Source of the DNA: a bacterium
GTDB lineage: Bacteria; Hinthialibacterota; Hinthialibacteria; Hinthialibacterales; Hinthialibacteraceae
Assembly (NCBI GenBank): GCA_016125385.1
Contig: WGLV01000060.1
Location: forward strand, 1-33,916
Direction: 5' to 3'
DNA: 33,916 nt
Positions 7,432-15,913 of this stretch are shown here, piece after piece; the first letter of the stretch is position 1; each line of letters begins with the position of its first letter. Position numbers and translations under genes: made by a program. Below the pieces are notes generated by a model. The model was not told the origin of the DNA and did no database searches. It saw nothing but the letters and a program-made list of their open reading frames with translations.

Positions 7432-8742
7432 CTAACGGCTGGAATGAGGAGGGACCTGGGATTCGCGCAGCCATCCACGGGCGCCGATATCCTGTGCGAC
7501 GCGCTCGCCGGCCCAATCGCTTCCCGCGGCGGTCAGGTGACAATTGTCATAGAAATAATCCCACGTTGTTTCATCACGGTCCCGCATGCGCCGAGCCATG
7601 GGCGGCAAAAGGTCAAGCGATTCCACATCAAGACGCCGAGCGATATCGAGTAATTCGCGCTGGGGGGCGTTCTGGTTCTCCGGGTCTTCCAATTGAAAGC
7701 GATGAGGCAGAATCAGCAACAGAAAGCGAGCGCCGCGTTCCCGGCAGGCGCCGGCGATCTGTTTTATAAACCCTTCAGTCACGCGCCAGGCGGCCTGTAT
7801 CTCCTCTTTTTCTGGTTTGTTTACCAGTGTTTTCACATCCATCAGTTCGGCGTACACCGCGCTCTCACGTAATGTCCTGCCAAAGCGAAGTTGAAAGTAC
7901 GCCTTGCGCACGAAGTACGCGACGGCGCTGTTGTTTTCAATGAAGCCAAGCAGAGTACGGCGGATGTACGGAATCGGATTATCCTTACCAAAATCGCCGA
8001 AGCGCGTCGCCGTGTACGCGGGCAGCACGTCATTCAACACAAACCCCCATACAACGACGTCCGGATTCAATTCGACGCCCCGATTGACGAAGTAACGGGC
8101 GACCTGAATCGAACTGTACCCGGGAACGCCCGCGTTGACGCATTCAGCCGGAACCCCGCCTGATTCGAACTCGCGCGAGGCGGCGGCGGGGATGCTGTCT
8201 TCATACGGGAGACGAAGACCGAACACCACAGAGTCGCCGATGAACAGGATGCGCGGCTTATCGGGTTGAGGCTCGAACTCTGGACCACGCAGGCCGAGTG
8301 AGTTGGTTGAAACGGCGACGCCGCCATACTTGCCGTTGTAATTCCTGCGCAAGGCCCATTGGAGACTGTCGTCTTGTTGAAACACTCTCACGTCCCGATA
8401 GGTAAATCGCGCGAAAGGACGCAGGCTCAATTCGAGCACCGTGACGGGAAGCACGACCGCGCTGACCGCCACCATCACGTTTAACGCCGCACCGCTCGTC
8501 AGCGCCCGGCGCAAGATCACGTTGCGCGGCAAGAAAAAATCAATCGAAACGGAAAGTACAAAGACGAAAACCGCGATCCATTGAACGGGTCTCACCGAAG
8601 AAATCGACAAGGCGGCGGCGGGATCGAACAAGTCGGCCAGGAAGGGGAAATACGTCAGCGCGGCGGCGAGCGAAACAAGGGCGTATATCCGCAGGAACAA
8701 ACGGAGGACGCGTACGTTTCTGGTTTGAACGTCAGATTCCAT
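7432..8742 (-). CDS. Membrane-anchored SGNH/GDSL hydrolase
   Basis: A 436-residue protein with two or three N-terminal membrane segments (about residues 12-32, 52-70 and 80-105) followed by an SGNH-hydrolase domain outside or at the membrane. Block I is RILFIGDSVVFG with the nucleophilic Ser; block II is VNAGVPGYSS; block III includes GFVLND; the catalytic His is in DNCHLTAAG. Such domains deacetylate or acylate cell-surface glycans or act as lipases; fusion to membrane helices favours an envelope glycan role, but the substrate is not visible. The upstream PPOX-fold gene is on the same strand 75 bases away. A GC-rich hairpin without a T-tract (8792-8808) lies in that gap. Confidence 0.85.
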   Translation of the reverse strand: MESDVQTRNVRVLRLFLRIYALVSLAAALTYFPFLADLFDPAAALSISSVRPVQWIAVFVFVLSVSIDFFLPRNVILRRALTSGAALNVMVAVSAVVLPVTVLELSLRPFARFTYRDVRVFQQDDSLQWALRRNYNGKYGGVAVSTNSLGLRGPEFEPQPDKPRILFIGDSVVFGLRLPYEDSIPAAASREFESGGVPAECVNAGVPGYSSIQVARYFVNRGVELNPDVVVWGFVLNDVLPAYTATRFGDFGKDNPIPYIRRTLLGFIENNSAVAYFVRKAYFQLRFGRTLRESAVYAELMDVKTLVNKPEKEEIQAAWRVTEGFIKQIAGACRERGARFLLLILPHRFQLEDPENQNAPQRELLDIARRLDVESLDLLPPMARRMRDRDETTWDYFYDNCHLTAAGSDWAGERVAQDIGARGWLRESQVPPHSSR

Positions 8743-8817
8743 GCGTCAATCAGTCGAACGGGGGCGAGCGGTTCGATCGGATCGTTCGTCACCCGGCGGC
8801 GCGCCGGGCGCCCATTC

Positions 8818-9228
8818 TTACTCCAGAGGAATTTGTTTGTAGTCGAGCGCCCAGTCGTTAATCATGCGCACCTCAACCGGTTCAATCACCAGCAGGCGAT
8901 AGTCGGGGTCTTCGAGCATGGGCAGTTTTTCACGCTGGATGGGAACGCGAGCCGCCTCCGCCTCATCGGTAATCAGTGAGGCGCGGCCCAGAACCCGCAC
9001 CTGCCGGTTGGAATCGTCGAGAAAACAGGCTTCAACCAGTTGGTGTGAGGCGATCTGGCGCACCTTTCCCGTATCCTGATGCGAACAGGTCCAGATGCGA
9101 AAACCGTCGTGATGAATACGAGTCATGGGGCGGACGCGAGGCTTGTCGTCTTCCAGCGTCGCCAGAAAAAACAAGCGGCAACGGTCGAGAATCTCCAGTG
9201 CCTGTACACGGATGTCTTTAACGTTCAT
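8818..9228 (-). CDS. PPOX-fold (pyridoxamine 5'-phosphate oxidase-like) flavin protein
   Basis: A small split-barrel protein of 136 residues likely to bind FMN or another flavin/deazaflavin cofactor. Typical features are the strand LFFLATLEDDKPRVRPMT near residues 20-38, the central DTGKVRQIASHQLVEACF and the strand RQVRVLGRASL. The C-terminus ends in VEVRMINDWALDYKQIPLE, which resembles the end of general-stress-type PPOX proteins. The ATG at 9228 is chosen because GGTGGAG lies just upstream; the in-frame ATG at 9249 has no ribosome site. The physiological substrate is unknown. Confidence 0.8.
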   Translation of the reverse strand: MNVKDIRVQALEILDRCRLFFLATLEDDKPRVRPMTRIHHDGFRIWTCSHQDTGKVRQIASHQLVEACFLDDSNRQVRVLGRASLITDEAEAARVPIQREKLPMLEDPDYRLLVIEPVEVRMINDWALDYKQIPLE

Positions 9229-9448
9229 CGGATGCTTCTCCACCTTCATTTTGTTTTTACTATTAAGACGAACTGTCGTTCCCGATCCGTTTAAAAAAGC
9301 AAGAAAAAAATCAAATTCTCTATGTCAATCCGTTCAAGGATGCCGAATTTAAACCATTTCATGCGAACTTGACGATAGATTCTAACATTGACAACCATCG
9401 CTATAAAGATCGGGCTCCGAGTATTTCGCCGTAGTTTATAAAACGAGT

Positions 9449-9454
9449 TATAAT
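9449..9454 (+). promoter_or_regulatory. Candidate -10 box of the kinase gene
   Basis: A perfect TATAAT in an AT-rich stretch 44 bases before the kinase start. No good -35 lies 16-18 bases upstream. A TTGACA at 9388-9393 is too far from it and too close (8 bases) to the TATAAA at 9402. Support is weak. Confidence 0.25.
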
Positions 9455-9497
9455 TTTATAGTAGAGAAGGGTTTCACAGGATAGAGGAGGGACAATC

Positions 9498-10256
9498 ATG
9501 AGCGAATTGCACCAGATCGTCAGCCGCCAAGTCATGAAATGGAACCTGGATCGCCAGACCTACATAGGCAGCCGCCTGGCTGAAACCGCCGATCAGGCCG
9601 AACGCCCCGCCGCGATGAAGCCCATCGTGACTATATCGCGTCAACGAGGCTGCCGGGGCAACGAAACCGCCAAACTTCTCGCCCACGAGTTGAAATACGG
9701 CTTTTTTAACCGGCAGATCATCGATTATATCGCCAACCATGTCGGCGTACGAAGCGAATTGGTTGAATCACTCGATGAACGCGACCGGTCCGAACTGGAA
9801 TTATGGGTCAAAAACCTGATGTCGGAACGCGTTTTCGATCACGACGCGTACATTCACTCGCTGAGCGAGTTGTTTCACGCGGTTACGTTGCAAGGCGGCG
9901 TGGTAATCGTAGGGCGAGGCGCCAACTATCTCATGGCGGGCAATAATGCGTTTCACGTCCGGCTGATCGCGCCTCTGGATACGCGGGTGAGAAACCTGCG
10001 CCAGGCGGAAGGGATGTCGGAAAAGCAGGCGCTGGACCAGATTCACGAAGTGGATGAAAGCCGAAAAAAGTTCATCCGGCGATATTTTCAGCGAGAGATC
10101 AACGATCCACTGGGATACGACCTGATCATCAATATCGAAAAGCTGCCCCTGCACGCAATCATCAAGATCATCGTTTCCGCGATGAAGGCAAGAGGCTGGG
10201 CTCTGGATATGACCGGCGGCGATAAACGAAAACAGCATGCGTCGGCGACTTCGTAA
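9498..10256 (+). CDS. Cytidylate-kinase-like (AAA_26 type) nucleotide kinase
   Basis: A 252-residue P-loop protein of the cytidylate-kinase-like family, probably a nucleoside-monophosphate or other small-molecule kinase. The conserved N-terminal block of the family starts at about residue 42: KPIVTISRQRGCRGNETAK, with a Walker-A-like loop carrying GCRGNE. FFNRQIIDYIA follows, then VVIVGRGANYLM near residue 138 and the Arg-rich lid RKKFIRRYFQRE. About 40 extra residues precede the P-loop, including SRQVMKWNLDRQTYI, which may be a regulatory or dimerisation helix. The ATG at 9498 follows GGAGGGACAATC. It stands alone on its strand, so no pathway is suggested. Confidence 0.82.
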   Translation: MSELHQIVSRQVMKWNLDRQTYIGSRLAETADQAERPAAMKPIVTISRQRGCRGNETAKLLAHELKYGFFNRQIIDYIANHVGVRSELVESLDERDRSELELWVKNLMSERVFDHDAYIHSLSELFHAVTLQGGVVIVGRGANYLMAGNNAFHVRLIAPLDTRVRNLRQAEGMSEKQALDQIHEVDESRKKFIRRYFQREINDPLGYDLIINIEKLPLHAIIKIIVSAMKARGWALDMTGGDKRKQHASATS

Positions 10257-10285
10257 ACGCCGCGTGCGTATTGAAGGCATCAGTA

Positions 10286-10319
10286 AAGACGGCTCACTCC
10301 AGCGTGGAGGAGCCGTCTT
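10286..10319. terminator. Hairpin between convergent genes, overlapping a stop codon
   Basis: A 10 + 5 base-pair stem with a single bulged A and a GCG loop: AAGACGGCTC, CTCCA, then TGGAG and GAGCCGTCTT. It contains the last codons and stop of the minus-strand MASE3 gene. On the minus strand it is followed by a short TTT, on the plus strand by none, so it is a weak intrinsic terminator or a transcript-end stabiliser. Confidence 0.55.
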
Positions 10320-11412
10320 CCAGATCGTCCACGTATTCAGGGTATAGTTTGCGGGCGCATTCAGGACAGATTCCATGACTGAATTGCGCATCGGAATGCT
10401 CCATGAAATAAGTCTCCAGCATTCCCCAATACCCTTTGTCATTACGAATTTTCTTACATTCCGCGCATATGGGAATCAGGCCTCCCAGCGTCTTGATTTC
10501 GCTGGCCGCTTTCTTCAGTTCTTCGATTAACTCATCCCGTTCATGCAGCCGCGCCACCAGCTCGACGCGGGCGCGCTGCAGGGCGATCTCTTTGTCTTTC
10601 AGGTCACGGAACAGAAACTGGTAGGGACGCCGCAGGCCGCTCTCGATCAGCGCTTTATAGATCATGATAAACGAGAGAGTTCCGATAAAATGCCCCAGCT
10701 TGTTGATGAAGCCAAAAGGAGTTGTATACAGCGTGAAACTCAACTCCGCGAGGATGCTTAACACCAGCGCCAGCGTCAGAAGGGTAAAGATTCCCGGTTC
10801 AAACAGGCGGCGCTGAAAAGCCATCGCGGCGATCGTCAGGGCGAAAGTCAGACAGATCAGGTACTCGCTAATAATTTTGAATGATGTCAGGCCGGATTGT
10901 TCGTTAAAACAGGATGGAAAGCGCCGAGTAAAAATCAAGAATAGCAAGATCGCGCATAGCGCCAGATAGCCCCCCATCACCAGCGGCGGATTGATCTTGC
11001 GGCGGAGAAAATACACCGATCCAAGCAGAGAGAGACTTTCGAGATAGCGGGCGGCGATCCAGAGTTGAGTGGGCAGATCGGCGTCGTACTCAGGGAAGAC
11101 GCCCATCCCCCGATACGTCAGGGCATGCAGTAATGTAAACGCCGCAACAAACAGGTAGGCGATACCAAGGAACAGAAGGAAGTGCGATTCCAGAAAATCG
11201 CGCGAGTTCCACGCCAGCATGAAGACCGAGCAGGCGATGACCACGCTGAAGATTTCGACAAGCGAATGAAAGAGGAGATAACTGTACAGGCTCGACGCAT
11301 ACAGCAGCGCGAGAAGAACTCCCACAAACACACCATTAAATATGCGGTCTTTCCAAGGTGATGAAAACAATGTTGGACCCATTTCTATCAGAAAATTATG
11401 ACGCCAATTCAC
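10294..11412 (-). CDS. MASE3-domain membrane sensor with C-terminal Cys motif
   Basis: A 372-residue protein with about seven membrane helices (residues about 25-260) matching the MASE3 sensor region, recognised by DFLESHFLLFLGIAYLFVA, FTLLHALTYRGMG and FINKLGHFIGTLSFI. A short coiled coil (about 275-310) leads to a C-terminal module with CAECKKIRNDKGYW and SHGICPECARKLYPE. That module is common at the ends of PAS, GAF and receiver proteins in deltaproteobacteria-like genomes and is probably metal-binding. MASE3 normally precedes a histidine kinase or GGDEF domain; neither is present. The frame starts with GTG at 11412, preceded by GGATGGG; an ATG at 11382 is the alternative start. Ligand and partner are unknown. 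Confidence 0.82.
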   Translation of the reverse strand: MNWRHNFLIEMGPTLFSSPWKDRIFNGVFVGVLLALLYASSLYSYLLFHSLVEIFSVVIACSVFMLAWNSRDFLESHFLLFLGIAYLFVAAFTLLHALTYRGMGVFPEYDADLPTQLWIAARYLESLSLLGSVYFLRRKINPPLVMGGYLALCAILLFLIFTRRFPSCFNEQSGLTSFKIISEYLICLTFALTIAAMAFQRRLFEPGIFTLLTLALVLSILAELSFTLYTTPFGFINKLGHFIGTLSFIMIYKALIESGLRRPYQFLFRDLKDKEIALQRARVELVARLHERDELIEELKKAASEIKTLGGLIPICAECKKIRNDKGYWGMLETYFMEHSDAQFSHGICPECARKLYPEYVDDLEDGSSTLE

Positions 11413-11455
11413 CCCATCCGGTAATCATACCTGTATGAAATCACCGATCAAACCA

Positions 11456-14400
11456 TTATTCATGAAATTGTATTTCTTCGCCCTCTTTCGTCACGAAGGT
11501 CCATTCACCGTCCGGGCTTCGGCGCGCGGCTTCGATCCAATCCTCTTCCCGGTAATAAGGCGTATTGATTTTTGGAGCGCCGTCGAGCGAATGAATCGCG
11601 CCCCGGCAGTCAACCACGTAGCCGCCGCTGGCTGATACCACCAGCGCCCGGGCGGCGTCGGAGCCGAAATCGGGACCGGTTTCAAAACGGCGGGCTGATC
11701 CCGCCGACGCGACGAATCCGTTTCCAAACAGGACATGAGCGCCGTCGGAATACACGATCAGCTGCCGGACGGGCATGGGGCGGGTTTCAATCGGAAACAC
11801 CTGAACGCGCCCCCGGGCCTGATGGTGATATACCACGCCATCGTTGGCGACGAAGGCGTCCGCGGCGCCGTCGCTCGACGCGGCGTATTTCACGATCGGC
11901 GCGGATTGGCTCCACGGCGCAGCCCATTGCAGCGCGCTGGAGGCGTCAAACACCCGGCCCTGGGCGTCCACCACTCGCAGACCGAGATCGGGGTCGTTCA
12001 ACACAGCGGCCGCGCCTTCCAGCAACGGACCGACCCGGAAACGGTACGTCCCGCTCGCATCGGTCACCACTCCCGATTGCAGCACGGCGCGGGTTGAATC
12101 GCCGATGGCGTACTCCGCCGCGACGGGCGTTCGCTTCCATTCAATGGAATCGCGCCGCAATTGATCGATGCGAATCGTGTCGAGCATGATTTCAGTATGG
12201 GGATACAACCAGCCGCGCGTTTCGACGATATACGTTTCCGGGATATCCGCTTCGACGTTCAGGTTGGTATAGCGGTCAGACAGCAGCGGAGTGTACATAT
12301 TGGTCACCGCCTGCCAGACGAGATTGTTTTCGTGAAACCCGACCACCACATCGCCCTCGCTCCATTCGCGGGCCGAGCGCAAACGGAAGGTTCCTCTGTA
12401 ATGACCATCGGGCAGCTGGAAGAAAGGACCGTGGCAGAAAAAGCGGCCTTCTTCCGTCGACCAGGCCCACAAGGCGCTCTCACGCTCGGCGTCTGGATCG
12501 TAAACCGGTTTGGCCCGATCGAGCAGGAGACTTTCGGCCTGATACCGCGCGCCGGGCTGAATGCACTGCACATCGGGCGCGCAAACGGCTGAGCGAAGCG
12601 GAATCGCTTCTCCGTTCGCATCGGCTCCAACGATAATGGTGGCGGGCGTGAGCAGGCGCAGGAACAGCGTGGGCCGCTCGCCATGTTCGATCAGCGCGAG
12701 ATGCGAGGCTTCCAGTTCGCGCGAGGAACGCACCTCGCCATCGGGCGTCATCGCATACAGGCGAACCGGGGCGTCCGGCGTGCGGTCAAATCGGACGCTG
12801 ATTCGATAACGCCCCGCGTCGAGCATTCCGAATGAATATCGCGTGAAGGGCGATGCGTCGCCAAGCCATTCGCTGCTCACCGCGAAGTCGAGCGCGTGAG
12901 TGGCCGAACCTACATCATCGCTCTTTTGCAGATACCAGCGGCCGCCATCCTGGCGGACGACGGCGAAGCCATCGCTGACCGCGTCATCGTACACTCGTTG
13001 TATCTCTTCTTTTTCTTGCGGCTGGGCCTGATGAAGATCAAGCAGAATCGCATCGGCGCGAGACCAGTCTTGCAGCGCGAGGCGATGGAGCCAGGCGCGT
13101 TCCATCGCGGCGGAATCGGGCATAGCGACGGATTTTTCACGAAATGATTCAGCGAGGTAATCGCCGAAAACAGGCCGGTCGAGACGAGCGGCGAAGTGAC
13201 GGAAGCCAAGCTGGAATAAATCGTAATGGCTCCAGATGTACTGACCGGTGGGGTGAGTCTCCAGGTACTTGATGGGGTGATTGGCGAACGATTCGTTCAA
13301 CCCAACATACGCCGCCGCGCCCAGCTGACGGACCTCTTCGACCCAGGCGGAGTCGTCAATCCAGTCGTTCGCGTTGCGCATGCGATGCCAGCCGTCACGC
13401 CGGGCGAAGTAAAAGAACTCGGGCGTATGGAGCAGCTCGTCCATCACCGCGATCGGTCCGTCGGGCAGTTCATCGCGCAGTTCAACCGCGTCGTGGTAGT
13501 ACAGATACAACGGGCTGTACCACCCCTGTTGAATCGTCATCCACAGGCCGTACCCGCCCATCGCGAGAGGAACCACGATCAGCAACGCGGACGATTTGCG
13601 AAACAGAAAGCGGCCGATCGCGGCAAGCCCCACTCCAGCGAACATCGCCAGCGGCGGAACCGCCGGCAGCGAGTAATACTGATGACCCAGATGATGACCC
13701 GGCACCCCCAGGTATAACGCGACGACGCCCAGCATCCACAACATCGAGAAGCAACGGTTGCCTCTGGCGCGCAGCGAAACCGTCACGCCCAACAGCGCCA
13801 GGGGAACGCCCGCGTAGACCAGAATTTCGATGCAAACGCGGCGCGTCACGGTCGGCCAGAAAGCCGGATCGCGCAGATACTGCAGAAAGTTGTGTTCGAG
13901 CGAAAAGCCGATGTAATGGCGGATGAAGGTCGCGCCGGTTTCTTCATAAAATCCATGAGCGCGCCAATACCACAACGCGGCGGGGAGAAACGTGAGAACG
14001 GCATAGCCCAACAACACCGGAGAGAGAAGGATACGCCAGCCTCGCTTCTCAAAAAACACCGCCGTTATGGGCAGCGCCACAATCAGACCGGTGGGTTTAA
14101 GCGCGATACAGAGCGTCAGACTCAACGCGGAAAAAACCCACCGCGGATCGGCGAGTGCGCCGTTCCATTGAATCAGCCACGCCAGCGCCCAGAGCGAGGC
14201 GCAAACCATCATCATATCGGGTTGAAAAGTGCGTCCAAAAAACACCGCCACCGGCGCGGCGGCGAAGCATGCGGCGGCGAACAGGGCGCTCCATTCATCA
14301 AACCGGCGGCGCACGATGGCATACAGAGCGGCCAACGCGCCCAGCGAACAGAGAATCGATAACACGCGCCCGTAACCATCCCACGGCATGGATGCGCGGT

Positions 14401-14689
14401 ATGCCAGCGAAACCAGCCAGGGAAACAGAGGCAGCTCCATCTCGGCGCGGCCATGAGGCCCCATCCAGTCGATTTCGGGGGAGAGAAACGGCAAGCCGTC
14501 GTGGTAGTAGTTCCAGGCGATCGCGGCGGTTTCGGTCTGGCGCCAGTAATTGAGGTCATACAACGGAGAAGTCAGCCCATACAAGCGCAGCCCCAGGGCG
14601 AAAGCCGCGATGAGCCAGATCCAGACGCGAGACGGGCGCGAACGCGGCGGCGCGTGATCCGCCCCATTCTTCAGGTCATATTCATTCAT
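11456..14689 (-). CDS. GT39-type membrane glycosyltransferase with large beta-rich C-terminal region
   Basis: A 1077-residue protein. Residues 1-500 form a multi-pass membrane domain of the dolichyl-phosphate-mannose/ArnT-like superfamily (GT39/GT83), which transfers sugars from polyprenyl-phosphate donors outside the inner membrane. The first extracellular loop carries the expected acidic residue in SPLYDLNYWRQTETAAIA, and GRTFQPDMMM is typical of the second block. Residues about 560-1077 are soluble and beta-rich, with sections resembling carbohydrate-binding modules (near RYRISVRFDRTPDAPVRLY and GHYRGTFRLRSAREW). Near the end are propeller-like repeats such as DAFVANDGVVYHH, VLFGNGFVAS and GYVVDCRGAIHSLDGAP. 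The start ATG has no clear ribosome site. The zinc-ribbon gene lies 56 bases upstream on the same strand. Confidence 0.82.
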   Translation of the reverse strand: MNEYDLKNGADHAPPRSRPSRVWIWLIAAFALGLRLYGLTSPLYDLNYWRQTETAAIAWNYYHDGLPFLSPEIDWMGPHGRAEMELPLFPWLVSLAYRASMPWDGYGRVLSILCSLGALAALYAIVRRRFDEWSALFAAACFAAAPVAVFFGRTFQPDMMMVCASLWALAWLIQWNGALADPRWVFSALSLTLCIALKPTGLIVALPITAVFFEKRGWRILLSPVLLGYAVLTFLPAALWYWRAHGFYEETGATFIRHYIGFSLEHNFLQYLRDPAFWPTVTRRVCIEILVYAGVPLALLGVTVSLRARGNRCFSMLWMLGVVALYLGVPGHHLGHQYYSLPAVPPLAMFAGVGLAAIGRFLFRKSSALLIVVPLAMGGYGLWMTIQQGWYSPLYLYYHDAVELRDELPDGPIAVMDELLHTPEFFYFARRDGWHRMRNANDWIDDSAWVEEVRQLGAAAYVGLNESFANHPIKYLETHPTGQYIWSHYDLFQLGFRHFAARLDRPVFGDYLAESFREKSVAMPDSAAMERAWLHRLALQDWSRADAILLDLHQAQPQEKEEIQRVYDDAVSDGFAVVRQDGGRWYLQKSDDVGSATHALDFAVSSEWLGDASPFTRYSFGMLDAGRYRISVRFDRTPDAPVRLYAMTPDGEVRSSRELEASHLALIEHGERPTLFLRLLTPATIIVGADANGEAIPLRSAVCAPDVQCIQPGARYQAESLLLDRAKPVYDPDAERESALWAWSTEEGRFFCHGPFFQLPDGHYRGTFRLRSAREWSEGDVVVGFHENNLVWQAVTNMYTPLLSDRYTNLNVEADIPETYIVETRGWLYPHTEIMLDTIRIDQLRRDSIEWKRTPVAAEYAIGDSTRAVLQSGVVTDASGTYRFRVGPLLEGAAAVLNDPDLGLRVVDAQGRVFDASSALQWAAPWSQSAPIVKYAASSDGAADAFVANDGVVYHHQARGRVQVFPIETRPMPVRQLIVYSDGAHVLFGNGFVASAGSARRFETGPDFGSDAARALVVSASGGYVVDCRGAIHSLDGAPKINTPYYREEDWIEAARRSPDGEWTFVTKEGEEIQFHE

Positions 14690-14745
14690 TTGGTTCTATT
14701 CGCGTTTCTATTGGCGTGGCGGGCTCAACCATCAATTCATTTCAT

Positions 14746-15543
14746 TTATGAGTCAACCGGCTTGCGAGCGTGCATGCCGCTCCTCTTTTTGCCCGCATCC
14801 ATCGGCGCGATCAAGGGGGGCGGCGCGGCGGAATTCATCGCGTGATACAGCGAAATTTTTTCATCCTTACGGCACTCCACGCAGAGATCGGATCCAATCG
14901 GCGTTTCGGCGCCGCAGTTTTTACAGGCAATCTTGGGCCGGTCGATCTCAAGCAGTTTGCGTTCCTCCAGCGATAGAATCATCTGGTAGATCACGCCGCG
15001 CGGTTCCAGATTGGCGGCGGGTATGCGAAACACGCCGTCCAGTAAATCCGCCGCGTCTCCATCCAGCTCGGGTCCATCGTATTTCAACAGGTGAAACACC
15101 TGATCGCGCACGATTTGATATGTTGGCGTTGAAAGCATGTCATACGCCATTTTACCCGGCGCCCAATGCAGATAGCGCGCGTTGCAGTAAGCGCAGAGGT
15201 GAGCGAACCAGACGCCCGGTTTTTTGAGCAACGGGGGGAATTTGCGAATATGCCCGGCGAGTTCGATGGGAAATCGATCGAGAACCGCGGTGACCAGCAT
15301 TTCGCGGACTTTGACCGGGCCCTCTTCGGGTTCCTGTTCTTCTTTCTGATTCGCCTGAGCCTGCCCCTCGATCAATAACAGACGCCGGACCAGAGCCAGC
15401 ACGACGCCGAGTTCCTGTTGCTGGCACATCTCGCATGAACCGAGCGCTCCCTTGGACGCCTGGCCGCAATAGATGCACTCAAGCGCCTCGCTGGAAGGGT
15501 TCATGTCGATAACATGAAAATATGTTTTACCGTTGGCTTCCAT
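14746..15543 (-). CDS. Multi-zinc-ribbon protein of unknown function
   Basis: I do not recognise a named family. The 265-residue product has paired cysteines at both ends: CIYCGQ and CEMC near the N-terminus (about residues 24-44), CAYCN in the middle, and CKNCGAETPIGSDLCVEC near residue 226. These are likely zinc-ribbon or rubredoxin-like knuckles. Between them lie helical stretches, including an acidic Glu/Gln-rich segment (QANQKEEQEPEEG). No membrane segment or signal peptide is seen from this start. The frame is open to 15693, but the ATG at 15543 (MEANGKTYFHVIDMN) is preferred because the upstream part is Arg/Cys/Leu-rich; its ribosome site (TTGAGA) is weak. A regulatory or nucleic-acid-binding role is possible but unproven. 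Confidence 0.7.
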   Translation of the reverse strand: MEANGKTYFHVIDMNPSSEALECIYCGQASKGALGSCEMCQQQELGVVLALVRRLLLIEGQAQANQKEEQEPEEGPVKVREMLVTAVLDRFPIELAGHIRKFPPLLKKPGVWFAHLCAYCNARYLHWAPGKMAYDMLSTPTYQIVRDQVFHLLKYDGPELDGDAADLLDGVFRIPAANLEPRGVIYQMILSLEERKLLEIDRPKIACKNCGAETPIGSDLCVECRKDEKISLYHAMNSAAPPPLIAPMDAGKKRSGMHARKPVDS

Positions 15544-15913
15544 GATTGATCTCAAGACGATCCTGACTAAAAAACAAAGCAATAGAAGACGAATGCACCC
15601 ATGATTTCGGCAACCGCTTCTCCATCTCAAAATTGTACTGACTTCAGGCCGGGAATCCATCATGAAGATACGCCTTTGATTATTAATATTCAATCGAAGG
15701 ATTCCGCATGTTTAAACAACCCGAATCAGCAAAGGAAAAAACCGATTCGATTATTCGCAATAAAAGCCGTTTTTATGGGTAAAACGGCGGGGTTTAACCT
15801 CTGATGGGAGGTTCTGTCAGGAGTGAATGACAAGCATTTTACAACTTTTTACAAAACGGGAGCGGCGGCGAAGGCCTTTCTCCGTACACTATACGCAGAG
15901 AGAGGATAAAGCG
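15544..15913. other. Intergenic region between divergent genes
   Basis: No supported gene. It should hold promoters for both flanking genes, but no well-spaced boxes stand out. A small hairpin, AACCTC-TGATGG-GAGGTT, lies at 15796-15813 without a T-tract. The plus-strand gene could start earlier, at the ATG at 15827, which has AGGAG only three bases upstream. Confidence 0.45.

Noticed and set aside
7401-7769. 122-codon plus-strand frame over the SGNH hydrolase 3' end
   Set aside because: Antisense to a gene with full catalytic motifs; Arg/Pro-rich composition typical of a shadow frame.
9388-9407. TTGACA followed by TATAAA upstream of the kinase gene
   Set aside because: Spacing between the boxes is only eight bases, too short for a sigma-70 promoter.
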